A stretch of DNA of 64,000 nt from an uncultured Aequorivita sp. (lineage in GTDB: Bacteria; Bacteroidota; Bacteroidia; Flavobacteriales; Flavobacteriaceae), in NCBI GenBank assembly GCA_937125455.1, contig CAKZLK010000059.1, positions 115,221 to 179,220 of the forward strand, written 5' to 3'. A program made the position numbers and the translations under genes. Shown here in pieces: positions 54,397-63,691 of this stretch; the first letter of the stretch is position 1, and each line of letters starts with the position of its first letter. Below the pieces are notes generated by a model. That model made no database searches. It saw nothing but the letters and a program-made list of their open reading frames with translations, and was not told where the DNA came from.

Positions 54397-54903
54397 TTAG
54401 GACTTTTTCTCCTTTTCCTCTGGTGGAAACAATCCTGGCTGGGCTTGTTGAAAGAACTGTTGGTGTAAGGAATCCATACGTTTTAATTGTAGTTGCATTT
54501 CTGGGAAAAAATCTTCCCAATTGTTTTCAAAAAAACCCTTTTCAAAAAAATTACCGTTAATGGAATCACTTAATAATGGATTCATCATTCCTTGTGAAAA
54601 AGATTGTGGCATCCGCTGATGCATATATTTTTGGAAAGAGGCCATAGCACTGTCCAATTTTTGTGGCGGGATTTCCTTTCCATTCATATTGCCATAGGAA
54701 TAGGTATAAATAGAATCGTAGCGAACAAGGTTTCCGTTTTCGTCCACCTCCTTGTGTACCTTCCACGTACCACGTGGTGCGTTTTGGCCTTCGTTTTTGT
54801 TTTTCATTGCGGCATCACTGTTTTCCGCATTCCCTTTTTTTTCCTGTGCATTGCAGCTTGTGAGACTAAAAACAACTGCAAGTGCAAGTGCTATTGTTTT
54901 CAT
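54397..54903 (-). CDS. Lipoprotein of unknown function
   Basis: 168 residues. The lipobox LTSC (Cys17) predicts lipidation. The mature part is polar, rich in Gln, Lys, Glu and Met (QEKKGNAENSDAAMKNKNEG, MASFQKYMHQRMPQSF, LQLKRMDSLHQQFFQQAQ). It has a central beta-like segment (WKVHKEVDENGNLVRYDSIY) typical of small Bacteroidota lipoproteins. The function is unknown, and the Met/Gln-rich helix is not diagnostic. It stands alone on the minus strand. Confidence 0.78.
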   Translation of the reverse strand: MKTIALALAVVFSLTSCNAQEKKGNAENSDAAMKNKNEGQNAPRGTWKVHKEVDENGNLVRYDSIYTYSYGNMNGKEIPPQKLDSAMASFQKYMHQRMPQSFSQGMMNPLLSDSINGNFFEKGFFENNWEDFFPEMQLQLKRMDSLHQQFFQQAQPGLFPPEEKEKKS

Positions 54904-55082
54904 TTTAAAAAAAATTAAATTAATTAAACTATTCTTTATATAATATACTTGGCAACATGCATCAAGATAAATACCAAAAGAGTGTGAGATGCCAATAAAA
55001 TATTGCGTGGCAGGTATTTATAAGATATTTTTAACAAGAAGTTTTAAAGGATTTTTAATATTTTGTACAAAATGACAGAAAG

Positions 55083-55721
55083 TCAATCAAATTCAATAAC
55101 TAGTTCATCAACACCGCGACGTACTTTTTTTAGATTGATAAAAAAGTCTGATTCATCACGATAGCCTACGGGCAATACAATTACAGATTCTAGACCCTTT
55201 TTGTCCAAGCCGAGAAGTTCATCATACATTTTAGGCTCAAAACCTTCTATGGGACAGGCGTCAATATTTTCTACAGCGCATACCGTTAGTAAAGCGCCCA
55301 AGGTTAGATAGAGTTGATTAGCCATCCAATGTTTAATTTCGGGGGCTTGCTTTTCTGAAAAATTTTCTATCAAGGCTTTTTCAAAAGGTTCTAAAATTGT
55401 GCGGGGTGTATTTCGCTGTCCTTCTACCCTTTTGAAATGATCCAGGATAAAATCTTCATTAATATTTTTTTCAATACAGAGCACCAAAACGTGTGAAGCA
55501 TCACGAACTTGTGGCTGATTGTAGGTAAGCGGCATCAATTGTTGCTTTAAATCGGAATTACTGACAATTAATAGCTTTAAAGGCTGCAAACCATAAGAAG
55601 TTGCGGTAAGATTAAAAGCTTCTTTTAAAATAGTTAGTTTTTCTTCGGAAAGAATCTTTGAGGAGTCAAACCGTTTCGTAGCATAACGCCATTGTAGTTT
55701 TTCAATTGTTTTTGAAGACAT
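55083..55721 (-). CDS. Nitroreductase-family NAD(P)H-dependent flavin oxidoreductase
   Basis: 212 residues, the usual size. FMN-binding and fold motifs are RYATKRFD near the N-terminus, LTATSYGLQPLKLLIVSN, and the C-terminal half LTLGALLTVCAVENIDACPIEGFEPKMYDELLGL with the closing VVLPVGYRDE. It is an NfsB/NfnB-like oxidoreductase acting on quinones or nitroaromatics; true substrate unknown. It is cytoplasmic. Neighbouring genes give no further clue. Confidence 0.9.
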   Translation of the reverse strand: MSSKTIEKLQWRYATKRFDSSKILSEEKLTILKEAFNLTATSYGLQPLKLLIVSNSDLKQQLMPLTYNQPQVRDASHVLVLCIEKNINEDFILDHFKRVEGQRNTPRTILEPFEKALIENFSEKQAPEIKHWMANQLYLTLGALLTVCAVENIDACPIEGFEPKMYDELLGLDKKGLESVIVLPVGYRDESDFFINLKKVRRGVDELVIEFD

Positions 55722-55966
55722 TTAAAGAGTAGGTTTCAATTTTATACAAAAATAGCGATAAAAGTTTGCACTCCCTACCGCTATTTTTTGCTACTAATTA
55801 AACAATTAAAACTTACTTAATGCTTCCGAGTTTAATTTGGATACTATTTGGCCATGCTCTTTGTGGCTATTTCGAAGGTTTCAATATCTACCACAAACCT
55901 GTCATTATAAAACATGGAAAGTGTATTTTCATTTTAAAATTTTTGATTTTAGTTTGATTTAATTTT

Positions 55967-56332
55967 TTAGTCACAGTTATAAGTTACATCTACATCGAAC
56001 TGAAGCTCTGAAATATGCGCTTCAATTCGGCTGTTTAGTTCTCTTTTTTCATTTTCTGAGCAACCGTTATTTGAAAAATCTGCATTTGCGTAAAAATCAG
56101 TTGCACTTTGTAGAAAAAGGGTAGCAACATCATGTTGTTGCACGCATTGTTCATGAGTATGCCAGTTACCATCAGGATCACGGATTGCTATAATTTCAGT
56201 ATCATATGCATCGATTGCATCCTGGATTTCATTTAGACCAGCAGTATAACATTGTGATGGTTCATCATCTTCTGAACCACAACTAAATGATAGGGTCATA
56301 ACTGCCAGTAATAATAAAATTTTAGCTTTCAT
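55967..56332 (-). CDS. Small lipoprotein of unknown function
   Basis: 121 residues. The lipobox LSFSC (Cys18) is followed by an acidic segment (GSEDDEPSQ). The mature protein has Cys residues in SQCYTAGLNE, HEQCVQQHD, SNNGCSENEK and VTYNCD, which may form disulfides in the periplasm. It is mostly helical. No family recognised. It is 26 bp downstream of the DUF4870-like gene on the same strand, so it may be in the same operon. Confidence 0.75.
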   Translation of the reverse strand: MKAKILLLLAVMTLSFSCGSEDDEPSQCYTAGLNEIQDAIDAYDTEIIAIRDPDGNWHTHEQCVQQHDVATLFLQSATDFYANADFSNNGCSENEKRELNSRIEAHISELQFDVDVTYNCD

Positions 56333-56358
56333 AATTTTGAGATTTATAACGTATATGT

Positions 56359-56721
56359 CTAAACATTCTTAAACCACTCTTCGTATTTTTTGCCCAAAAT
56401 TGGTACGGGCTTTTGCTTTTCGTTGATTGCGTTCATTAGACCCATTACCCACATATAAACCATTACAAAAAAACCAAGTATGTTGATTATCCACCCTAAA
56501 ATGGGTATCAATCCAATGGCTCCTAAAACCAATCCTGATAGCGCAAGGCCTAGAGATTGCCGAATATGGTATTGGGCAAATTTGTTTTTCTTTTCACTAT
56601 TCATCACGAAAGCGATGATTAAGCCAATTAATGTGATATATGCAATGATTGCTGTTGTTTTACCTTCTGATGTAGAAGTGTTTACTTCGGTTGTAATTGG
56701 TTCTGATTCTGCTGTTTTCAT
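56359..56721 (-). CDS. DUF4870/Tic20-like membrane protein
   Basis: 120 residues. A Glu/Ser/Thr-rich N-terminus is followed by about three membrane helices: TTAIIAYITLIGLIIAFVMN, the paired LGLALSGLVLGAIGLIPILG and WIINILGFFVMVYMWVMGLM. The motif FAQYHIRQSLGLAL is the family signature. The role is unknown. Its ATG overlaps the TGA of a 45-residue small gene upstream (ATGA), indicating translational coupling. Confidence 0.82.
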   Translation of the reverse strand: MKTAESEPITTEVNTSTSEGKTTAIIAYITLIGLIIAFVMNSEKKNKFAQYHIRQSLGLALSGLVLGAIGLIPILGWIINILGFFVMVYMWVMGLMNAINEKQKPVPILGKKYEEWFKNV

Positions 56722-56855
56722 TTTTTTAAAATTTTTATGGATTTCATCACTTTGTTGTTCAAAAGGATTTTCAATTCATATTTACCCTCTTTAAGGTGAT
56801 CGATGCTCATGTAAATAACATCGTCCTTTTTATTACTTTCAAGAGAATTTTTCAT
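56718..56855 (-). CDS. 45-residue small protein, coupled to the DUF4870-like gene
   Basis: Start ATG at 56855, 45 codons, TGA at 56718-56720 overlapping the next ATG (ATGA). The product begins MKNSLESNKKDDVIYMSIDH and ends KGKY-like EGKYELKILLNN then KSIKILKK. The alternation of beta-type residues and the basic end resemble the last 30 residues of type A T9SS sorting domains, though no signal peptide is present. The ATGA overlap and the absence of rare features support a real gene. The function is unknown. Confidence 0.6.
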   Translation of the reverse strand: MKNSLESNKKDDVIYMSIDHLKEGKYELKILLNNKVMKSIKILKK

Positions 56856-56973
56856 TGATAAAGCCTTTTAACAGGCACCAAATTTATATTGAAATAGATA
56901 TGGTATATAGTAGAAATGTTCCAAAACATAGAAGATATGTTTCAGCAATAGGAATTGATCTGATTTAGGATGA

Positions 56974-59900
56974 TTAAAGCTTGTTTAAAAGATATTCATT
57001 TGGCGTGCAATTGTATGTTTCCTTAAAGCATTTACTGAAATAGGAAGGGGTGTTGAACCCAACTTGGTAAGCAATTTCGGAAATGGAAGCATCAGACTCT
57101 TTAAGTAAACGCACAGCCAATTTCAAACGCTGTGAACGAATAAACTCACTGGCAGACATACCTGTTATAGCCTTTAGTTTTCGGTGAAGTTGTGTCCGGC
57201 TCATATGCATCATTTTGCCAAAACGATCACTTGTAAATTCAGGATCTGTTATATGTTGGTCCAAAACAACCTGCAACCGCTTTAAAAAATCACTTTCAGT
57301 GGAGGTTATTGCCAGTTCGGGATTGATGCTAAGCGTTTTACTAAAATATTTTTGTAATTGTTGTCTGTTTTCAATGAGTTTTTCAACACGTATTTTTAGT
57401 TTTTCACTTTTGAATGGTTTAGTTATATAAGCATCTGCCCCTGTTTTTAAGCCTGCTATTTCATTCTCTTCACCCACTTTCGCCGTCAACAGAATTATGG
57501 GAATATGGCTTGTCAATTCATTCGTTTTTAAAGTATTGCAAAGCTCGATACCATCCTGAACTGGCATCATAATATCACTGATAATAAGATCTGGTATGTC
57601 TTTCTGCGCTTTTTCAATGCCAATTCTTCCGTTTTCAGCTTCAATAATTTGATATTTTTCTTTAAAAATCGAAATAATAAAGGCCCGTATATCCTTTTCG
57701 TCTTCAACTATCAATAAAACGGGTTTCTCTTTACTTGATGTTTTATCAAAATGTTCAATGGCTGGTTTTTGTGATTTATCTTCCTCCTTTTGGATGATAA
57801 ATTCATCTTCAAAAGCGTCTTTATTTATTGGGAGTGTGACTGTAAACTGAATCCTGTCATTATCAATATTATTTGCTATAATAGTTCCCTTTGAAAGTGT
57901 AACCAATTCTCTTACCAAGGCCAATCCAACTCCAACACCTTCTGATAGCTTATTGTCCTGATAAAAGCGTTGAAAAAGTTTGCTCAAATCCTTTTTTCCA
58001 ACATTATCGCTTTTGTTTATAATGGAAAGAACCATTAAATCTTCATGCCTAGTTGCCTCAAAAACAATAATGCTTTCACTCGGGGCATATTTTATAGCGT
58101 TTGACAATAGGTTTGAAGTTATCTTCTCAATAATATCATCATCAAACCATATATCCTTTAAGTTATTGATACTACTGGATATCTTTATTTTTTTTTGATT
58201 TGCCTTGTACTGAAATGCACTGACTATCTGTTTAAGCAATATAGAAAGATTTCCCTTTGAAACCCTTAGTGTAAGTTGCCCAGAATCAATCATGGACAAA
58301 TCTAGCATTTGGTCTACAAGGTTGAGCAATCTGTCTGCATTTTGTTTTACAAGTGATAATTCTTTTTTATCTTCTTTTGAAACTTTGGGTTTCGCCAGTT
58401 GATTATCAATAGGTCCCGAAATAAGTGTTAGTGGTGTTCGGAATTCGTGTGAAATATTTGTATAAAGTTTAGTTTTGAATTCATCTAACTTCTTAAGGCG
58501 TTCAGTTTCCTCATGCTCCATCACCAGTTGTGCTTTTATTTCCCAGCGCCATTTTAGGTATTTATACAGATAAAAAGCTAGCAATAGAACCAATAGCACA
58601 TAGACTGCTTTTGCAAAATTTGTTGCATACCAAGGCTTTAAAACAGTAAATTTATAGGTTGCGGGTTCTTTATTCCAAACACCGTCATAATTGCTAGAAA
58701 TAACCTGAAACTCATAATCATTCGGCGGAAGGTTGGTATAATGTGCTATATTGGTGTTTCCAGCAAAAATCCAGTCGGCATCGTTATTTGTCAGTTTGTA
58801 TTTGTATTGATTGCGTTCAGGTTGCGAAAAATGTAATGAAGAAAAAGTAAAGGTTACCGTGTTTTCGTCATGATTGAGTCTTTGGTTCTGGATAAGTTTT
58901 CTTTCTTTATTGAATACTTCAAAACCCGAAATAACTGTTCTCGGTTTTACGGGATTAGTGGACAACTGGTTTGGATCGAACCAATTGATTCCCTCTAATC
59001 CACCAAAATAAAGAATGTTGTTTTTATCTTTATAATATGCTCCCGTGTTGAATTCAAAAGCTTGCAGGCCATCGTAATTGCTATAATTTACAATGTCAGT
59101 AATACTATCGTTGGCTACTTTTACTTTTGTTATCCCTTTATTACTGCTCAACCACAAATAACCGTCAGAAGCGGGAAGTATTCCATATACTACATTATTT
59201 GGAAGGCCTTCAGCAGTGGAAAAATTTACAACTGATTTATTGATTGTATTATATGATTTTAGACCATTCCCATTGGTTCCAATCCAAAGAAGTGTACCGT
59301 CAAAATAAAGTGATTTAATTTTACCGTTTAAAATAGGAATTTTTTCTATCGTTTGGATTTTGGCATCAAGTTTAAAGATTCCATCAGTTTCTGTTCCAAT
59401 CCATAGCTCATCAGTTATTCCATTTTCAATTGTTCTTATATTGTTCGTGGTTAGATTTGAATTTTCAGTAGTGTATTGCTTTACAATTCCTTTACTTTTA
59501 TCAAATTGTATAAGTCCATGATCTCTTGTGCAGAGCCATAACCTGTTGTCTTTGTCTTTATAAATTTTCCAAATAGTGAAATTTTCCGTTTCCTTAAATC
59601 CAATAATTTTCCCTTTGGAGTCCATCATTTGTAGCCCATGGGTTTGATGGCCTATCCACAGCTTTTCTTTGTCATATAACAAACTCATTATCCTATCTCC
59701 AAAAAGATTCGAGTTTTTCGTTGTGTAGGTAAAATAATTCTGTTTGTCAACATTCACATGTGTCAAGCCCTTTCCAGAGGTCCCTATCCAAATGGTGTTT
59801 TCATCATCTTTTGTAATTGCGCGTATTACATCCACATTTACATTAAGTGGTACTTGATCGTTGGTAAGCACATTGAACTTCACCAAATATTCATCATAAT

Positions 59901-60864
59901 AACTAAGTCCAGTACCGTCAGTTCCCAACCAGATTGTGCCTGTGTTGTCTTCATACAAAGACAATACGTCGTTATAGTGCAAAGCATACGGATTGTTTTT
60001 GTTTTCGGTGAAATGCTGAATTGATTTCCTGTCAAAATTTATTAAATAAACTCCCTGCCCATAGGTTGCAACCCACAGTTGGTTACGTCTGTCAACCAAA
60101 AGATCTTGAATGATTAAATTTTCAGGCAACAAAGTCGATGAAAAACCATTAAATTTTGAAAAATTGCTTTCGTTATGATGCTTTATAAAAAGTCCTTCCC
60201 CAAAACTCCCTAAATAGAGTGTGTTGTTTTTTGATTGTGAAATGGCACTAAAGTTTGTTTTCTGAAAAACATCCTTAAACTCATAACTATCATTTTTAAT
60301 TTCGAATAGACCATTGCTAGTAGTTGCTAAAATGACATCATCATTAGTTTCAAGAAAATCATATATTGTTCGTTTTGCATCTTTTGAATTTAAAAACTGG
60401 AGAGTATCATTGGTTTGATTATTAATTTTATAAATTCCTTTTTCATATGTGCCTAAATAATAGTCTAAAGCTTTATCTTGAATAAGTGTACTTATTGGGC
60501 CAATATTCAATATGGTTTCGAAACTATCCTTTTCTATATTATATTTTTCCAAATTTCCTGAGTTGGAAACAATCCAGATTTGGCCAGATTTACCTACATA
60601 TATTTTTCCTAACTTACTGTAAGTTGGTCGTGTTACATCCTCAAACTGAATATCATAGTGCGTAAAATCACGCCCGTCATATTTGTTTAGACCATCCTGC
60701 GTGGCAAACCACATATATCCAATGCTATCCTGAGCAATACTCACCACACTGTTTTGAGATAAGCCCTGAGCTACGGTAAGCTCCCGAAAGGCAACCTGTT
60801 TATTGTTTTGGGAAAAAACAAAGGTAGGGAGCAATAAGAGAAAAAGTAGTTTTATAGGTTTCAT
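56974..60864 (-). CDS. Hybrid two-component system protein (sensor kinase, receiver and AraC regulator)
   Basis: 1296 residues. After a signal peptide, about 700 residues of two-component-regulator propeller repeats (GYMWFATQDGLNKYDG, GTIWLGTDGTGLSYYD) and a Y_Y_Y domain (YKYKLTNNDADWIF) lie in the periplasm. A membrane helix follows at about 755-775. The cytoplasm holds HisKA with His806 in NISHEFRTPL, a HATPase domain, a receiver with phospho-acceptor Asp1097 in LIISDIMMP, and a C-terminal AraC helix-turn-helix (about 1190-1296, ISEIAYQVGFNTPSYFSKCF). Such regulators usually sense oligosaccharides and control neighbouring polysaccharide-use genes. No SusC/SusD or glycoside hydrolase genes are near, so the target is unknown. 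Confidence 0.93.
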   Translation of the reverse strand: MKPIKLLFLLLLPTFVFSQNNKQVAFRELTVAQGLSQNSVVSIAQDSIGYMWFATQDGLNKYDGRDFTHYDIQFEDVTRPTYSKLGKIYVGKSGQIWIVSNSGNLEKYNIEKDSFETILNIGPISTLIQDKALDYYLGTYEKGIYKINNQTNDTLQFLNSKDAKRTIYDFLETNDDVILATTSNGLFEIKNDSYEFKDVFQKTNFSAISQSKNNTLYLGSFGEGLFIKHHNESNFSKFNGFSSTLLPENLIIQDLLVDRRNQLWVATYGQGVYLINFDRKSIQHFTENKNNPYALHYNDVLSLYEDNTGTIWLGTDGTGLSYYDEYLVKFNVLTNDQVPLNVNVDVIRAITKDDENTIWIGTSGKGLTHVNVDKQNYFTYTTKNSNLFGDRIMSLLYDKEKLWIGHQTHGLQMMDSKGKIIGFKETENFTIWKIYKDKDNRLWLCTRDHGLIQFDKSKGIVKQYTTENSNLTTNNIRTIENGITDELWIGTETDGIFKLDAKIQTIEKIPILNGKIKSLYFDGTLLWIGTNGNGLKSYNTINKSVVNFSTAEGLPNNVVYGILPASDGYLWLSSNKGITKVKVANDSITDIVNYSNYDGLQAFEFNTGAYYKDKNNILYFGGLEGINWFDPNQLSTNPVKPRTVISGFEVFNKERKLIQNQRLNHDENTVTFTFSSLHFSQPERNQYKYKLTNNDADWIFAGNTNIAHYTNLPPNDYEFQVISSNYDGVWNKEPATYKFTVLKPWYATNFAKAVYVLLVLLLAFYLYKYLKWRWEIKAQLVMEHEETERLKKLDEFKTKLYTNISHEFRTPLTLISGPIDNQLAKPKVSKEDKKELSLVKQNADRLLNLVDQMLDLSMIDSGQLTLRVSKGNLSILLKQIVSAFQYKANQKKIKISSSINNLKDIWFDDDIIEKITSNLLSNAIKYAPSESIIVFEATRHEDLMVLSIINKSDNVGKKDLSKLFQRFYQDNKLSEGVGVGLALVRELVTLSKGTIIANNIDNDRIQFTVTLPINKDAFEDEFIIQKEEDKSQKPAIEHFDKTSSKEKPVLLIVEDEKDIRAFIISIFKEKYQIIEAENGRIGIEKAQKDIPDLIISDIMMPVQDGIELCNTLKTNELTSHIPIILLTAKVGEENEIAGLKTGADAYITKPFKSEKLKIRVEKLIENRQQLQKYFSKTLSINPELAITSTESDFLKRLQVVLDQHITDPEFTSDRFGKMMHMSRTQLHRKLKAITGMSASEFIRSQRLKLAVRLLKESDASISEIAYQVGFNTPSYFSKCFKETYNCTPNEYLLNKL

Positions 60865-61031
60865 CTAGAATTAGTTGGGCAATTAAAAATACTAAAAATA
60901 TAATAGTCGAAGCCACTGAAAGATTATAGAATAATCATCTTAACTTTTATAATGTTTAAAGTCATATTTATTGATATTTTATTTAGGAAATAAAAAAATA
61001 AAAAAGGAATAGAATATTTAAAAAAGCTTTT

Positions 61032-61039
61032 TATATTTG
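61032..61039 (+). promoter_or_regulatory. -7 box of the tRNA-Ser gene
   Basis: TATATTTG matches TAnnTTTG exactly. It ends 39 bp before the first tRNA base. Confidence 0.55.
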
Positions 61040-61078
61040 CAACCTCTTAAGCAAAACGCTTAGAGAACGCATACCACT

Positions 61079-61163
61079 GGAGAAATGGCAGAGTGGTCGA
61101 ATGCGGCAGTCTTGAAAACTGTTGAGGGTCACACCTCCGGGGGTTCGAATCCCTCTTTCTCCG
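61079..61163 (+). tRNA. tRNA-Ser (UGA)
   Basis: 85 nt. The acceptor stem GGAGAAA (61079-61085) pairs with TTTCTCC (61156-61162), followed by a G discriminator, as required for serine. The anticodon loop CTTGAAA gives TGA (61113-61115), reading UCA. The long variable arm (GAGGGTCACACCTC) is typical of serine tRNAs, and the T-loop is GTTCGAATC. CCA is not encoded. An integrase gene follows on the same strand. Confidence 0.96.
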
Positions 61164-61187
61164 CTTAGAGATTGTCAAATCTCACTA

Positions 61188-61220
61188 AAACCCGATAAAC
61201 ACTATGTTTATCGGGTTTTT
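61188..61220 (+). terminator. Intrinsic terminator after tRNA-Ser
   Basis: AAACCCGATAAAC pairs with GTTTATCGGGTTT around ACTAT, followed by a T run. It begins about 25 bp past the tRNA 3-prime end. Confidence 0.88.
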
Positions 61221-61265
61221 TCATTTTTAGCAATATCAAAGAAAAGTATAAAATATCAAATAAAA

Positions 61266-61412
61266 GGTGCGTAAGTCGGTGCGTACTTATTGGTTTTCAA
61301 TTTACGCACCGAATGGCTTGTGATATGCTAATATATAGCAAGTTACATAGTTATAATATTTTTTAATCGCATTTTTTTTTTGTAGTTTTATTGTGCAAAA
61401 AAAGTACGCACC
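61266..61412. repeat. Four copies of GGTGCGTA before the integrase
   Basis: GGTGCGTAA at 61266-61274 and GGTGCGTAC at 61278-61286 are direct copies. TTACGCACC at 61302-61310 and GTACGCACC at 61404-61412 are inverted. The last copy ends 1 bp before the integrase ATG. The arrangement could be recombinase arm-type sites or an operator. No other copies lie elsewhere in the visible sequence that I noticed. Confidence 0.65.
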
Positions 61413-61413
61413 T

Positions 61414-62637
61414 ATGCAATCCAGCTTTTCAATATTATTTTACCCAAGAGGGAACGACATAGATAAAAACGGCAATGCCCCTATTTATGTAAGAATCACT
61501 GTAGATGGAAAAAGAAGTGAGTTCAGTATAAAGCGTAAGGTTTCATTGGCAAAATGGAATTCTAAGGCCGGTAAAATTGACGGAACTTCTTTGGAGGCTC
61601 GTGAACTGAATAGGTATATGACCTCTATACGGAGTAAAATATATAAAATTCAGGAGAACTTGTTTGAAAATGGAGACTTGGTCACATCCAAAAAAATCAA
61701 GAATATTTATTTGGGTACTGACAGTCCGCATAAAATGCTATTGGAAATTTTTCAAGAGCACAATGACAAAGTCGAGAGCTTAATAGGTAAAGATTTTGCC
61801 GCTGGTACTGCAGAACGCTACAGGACTGCCAGAAAGCACATAGAAGCGTATATAGAAATGGAATATAAGGTAAAGGATATTCCAGTTATGGATGTTGACC
61901 ACAAATTTATAACAGGCTTCGAATATTATCTTAAAACAGAGCGAAATTGTTCACATAATACTGCTATAAAGTATATTACTAATTTTAAAAAAATAATCCG
62001 TATTGCGTTTGCTAACGATTGGATTTCCAAAGATCCATTTACAAGTTGGAAAGCTAGACTTAAAATAGTTGATAGAGAGTTTTTAACTGTTGAGGAAATT
62101 CAAAAAATGGTTGAAAAAGAATTACACACTGAAAGGCTGGATCAAGTTAAAGACATTTTTATATTCTGTTGTTTTACTGGTTTAGCCTATTCGGATGTAA
62201 AAAAGCTTTCTGCAAATAATGTTGTAATCGGTATTGATGGTGGAAAATGGATAAAAATTAATAGATCAAAAACCGACACACGAAGCAATATTCCAATTTT
62301 GCCCACAGCTGAAGCTATTTTAGAAAAGTACGCTGAAGATTCAGAAATTCAAAGAAACCAACTTCTATTGCCAGTGCTAAGCAATCAAAAAATGAATGCC
62401 TATTTGAAAGAGATAGCAGATTTGTGCAAAATCAACAAAAATTTAACCTTCCATTTAGCGCGTCATACTTTCGCAACAACGGTAACACTCTCTAATGGAG
62501 TTCCCATTGAATCAGTCAGTAAAATGTTGGGACATAAATCTCTCAAGACTACACAACATTACGCTAAGATCTTAGATCGAAAAGTTAGTAATGATATGTT
62601 GGTGTTGAAGGATAAACTGTCCAATGCTTTCACATAG
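61414..62637 (+). CDS. Tyrosine recombinase/integrase
   Basis: 407 residues from the ATG at 61414; a GTG at 61393 would add seven residues across the motif copy and I reject it. The N-terminal SAM-like and arm-binding domain (STFSILFYPRGND-type, PIYVRITVDGKRSEFSIKRK) is the usual Bacteroidota integrase type. The catalytic domain shows FHLARHTFAT (His, Arg), GHKSLKTTQHYAKILD with the nucleophile Tyr near 380. The usual first catalytic Arg position reads TGLAYSD, with Ala, as in the IntDOT-like group. It probably integrates at the adjacent tRNA-Ser gene. Confidence 0.93.
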   Translation: MQSSFSILFYPRGNDIDKNGNAPIYVRITVDGKRSEFSIKRKVSLAKWNSKAGKIDGTSLEARELNRYMTSIRSKIYKIQENLFENGDLVTSKKIKNIYLGTDSPHKMLLEIFQEHNDKVESLIGKDFAAGTAERYRTARKHIEAYIEMEYKVKDIPVMDVDHKFITGFEYYLKTERNCSHNTAIKYITNFKKIIRIAFANDWISKDPFTSWKARLKIVDREFLTVEEIQKMVEKELHTERLDQVKDIFIFCCFTGLAYSDVKKLSANNVVIGIDGGKWIKINRSKTDTRSNIPILPTAEAILEKYAEDSEIQRNQLLLPVLSNQKMNAYLKEIADLCKINKNLTFHLARHTFATTVTLSNGVPIESVSKMLGHKSLKTTQHYAKILDRKVSNDMLVLKDKLSNAFT

Positions 62638-63024
62638 TTTGAAATAGTTGAGAACTCTTTATTTCAAATATAAGGGTGAAATAGGTATTTTAGCAATTGT
62701 CTCTGACTTATCCTTGAGAAAAAATGCCCAATATACATTAAAATCGTTTTTTGAGTCTTTTACAAAGTGCTCCCTTAATTAAACGCTGTTCTCCAGTCAA
62801 GATATTATTATTTCAACTAATAGTTTATAAAAACCATATTATTAGAGCATTCAATAATTAATCGAAAGATTATTAAAACAAAATCGCGTCATAGGGGTTT
62901 GGGGTGAATAATGCTCTTAAACTCATCCTACTTTTCTGATTAATGCCTTTTTCTATTACTTTAGGTAATTGTTGGCAGTTCAATAAACAAAAGCGCAAGC
63001 TATTAGAATGGGAATTTTATTGTA
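62638..63024. other. 387 bp intergenic stretch after the integrase
   Basis: No gene is seen. TTTGAAAT (62638-62645) and ATTTCAAA (62661-62668) form an inverted pair right after the integrase stop, without T run. Farther on GAGCATT and AATGCTC enclose about 60 bp near 62847-62920, with AATAAT/ATTATT inside. I found no copy of the tRNA 3-prime end here, so the right attachment site must be outside the window. Confidence 0.5.
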
Positions 63025-63684
63025 CTAATTTTCTGCACCCAACAAACTTTGTACTTGCTCTTCGATATCAATTTTTATAAGCTCCCAAACTTTGCCTCTA
63101 TAACAATTGGGTGTAAAATCGTCTTCAGCCATTGAAAAGTCTAAACAGGCTTCTAAAAGTTCTTTTCGCGTTGAACCAAATGGATTTCTTTGTTCATAGA
63201 ACTCTAACATTTCATTTAAAGTGTACACATTAAGAAGTTCGTGAATGTCCCAAAAATCTTTTTTACGGCCGCCATTTGCAATAACTTCAAACTTCATTGC
63301 AGCAATTTCCTCATTTGATGCCAAACGTATGTTGTCCTGCTCTAATAAAGGAAAAACAAAAGGTTCAGTATAATATATGTCCAATTTAACAGCATTATTC
63401 TCATCTTCACCAACAAAATAAGATCTACCAAAAACAACTTCACCAACAGAAGATGTATCTACATATGGAAAGGTTTCATTTAAAATTTCTTCCAAACGAT
63501 TGAAATCTATACTACCATATTGTTCATCGGTGAATAAATCAATATCTACCGATTCCCGGTGACCTTGCTGTAAACTTAGTGATGTGCCGCCTACCAATCT
63601 AAAGTTATTAAATTCCTCTAAAGCCATTAATGTTATTAAGGAATCCCAAAGAAGGTCTGAAACTGTATCGAGATGTAAAGGCAT
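63025..63684 (-). CDS. AbiEii/AbiGii-type nucleotidyltransferase toxin
   Basis: 219 residues. The nucleotidyltransferase signature is LVGGTSLSLQQGHRESVDIDLFTDEQY (about residues 31-57), containing the GG-TS and DxD catalytic residues. EEIAAMKFEVIANGGRKKDFWDIHELL follows. AbiEii toxins inactivate tRNA acceptor ends or other targets and are used as type IV toxin-antitoxin or phage-abortive systems. It lies 7 bp after the partner gene on the minus strand, and next to the integrase, consistent with a mobile defence module. Confidence 0.88.
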   Translation of the reverse strand: MPLHLDTVSDLLWDSLITLMALEEFNNFRLVGGTSLSLQQGHRESVDIDLFTDEQYGSIDFNRLEEILNETFPYVDTSSVGEVVFGRSYFVGEDENNAVKLDIYYTEPFVFPLLEQDNIRLASNEEIAAMKFEVIANGGRKKDFWDIHELLNVYTLNEMLEFYEQRNPFGSTRKELLEACLDFSMAEDDFTPNCYRGKVWELIKIDIEEQVQSLLGAEN

Positions 63685-63691
63685 TTAGAAC

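Noticed and set aside
55844..55915. 23-codon minus-strand frame (MFYNDRFVVDIETFEIA)
   Set aside because: Looks like a protein fragment, but it is too short to separate a gene remnant from chance; no start context.
61393..61413. GTG start for the integrase at 61393
   Set aside because: It crosses a GGTGCGTA-type copy and adds a non-family leader; the ATG at 61414 gives the usual family N-terminus.
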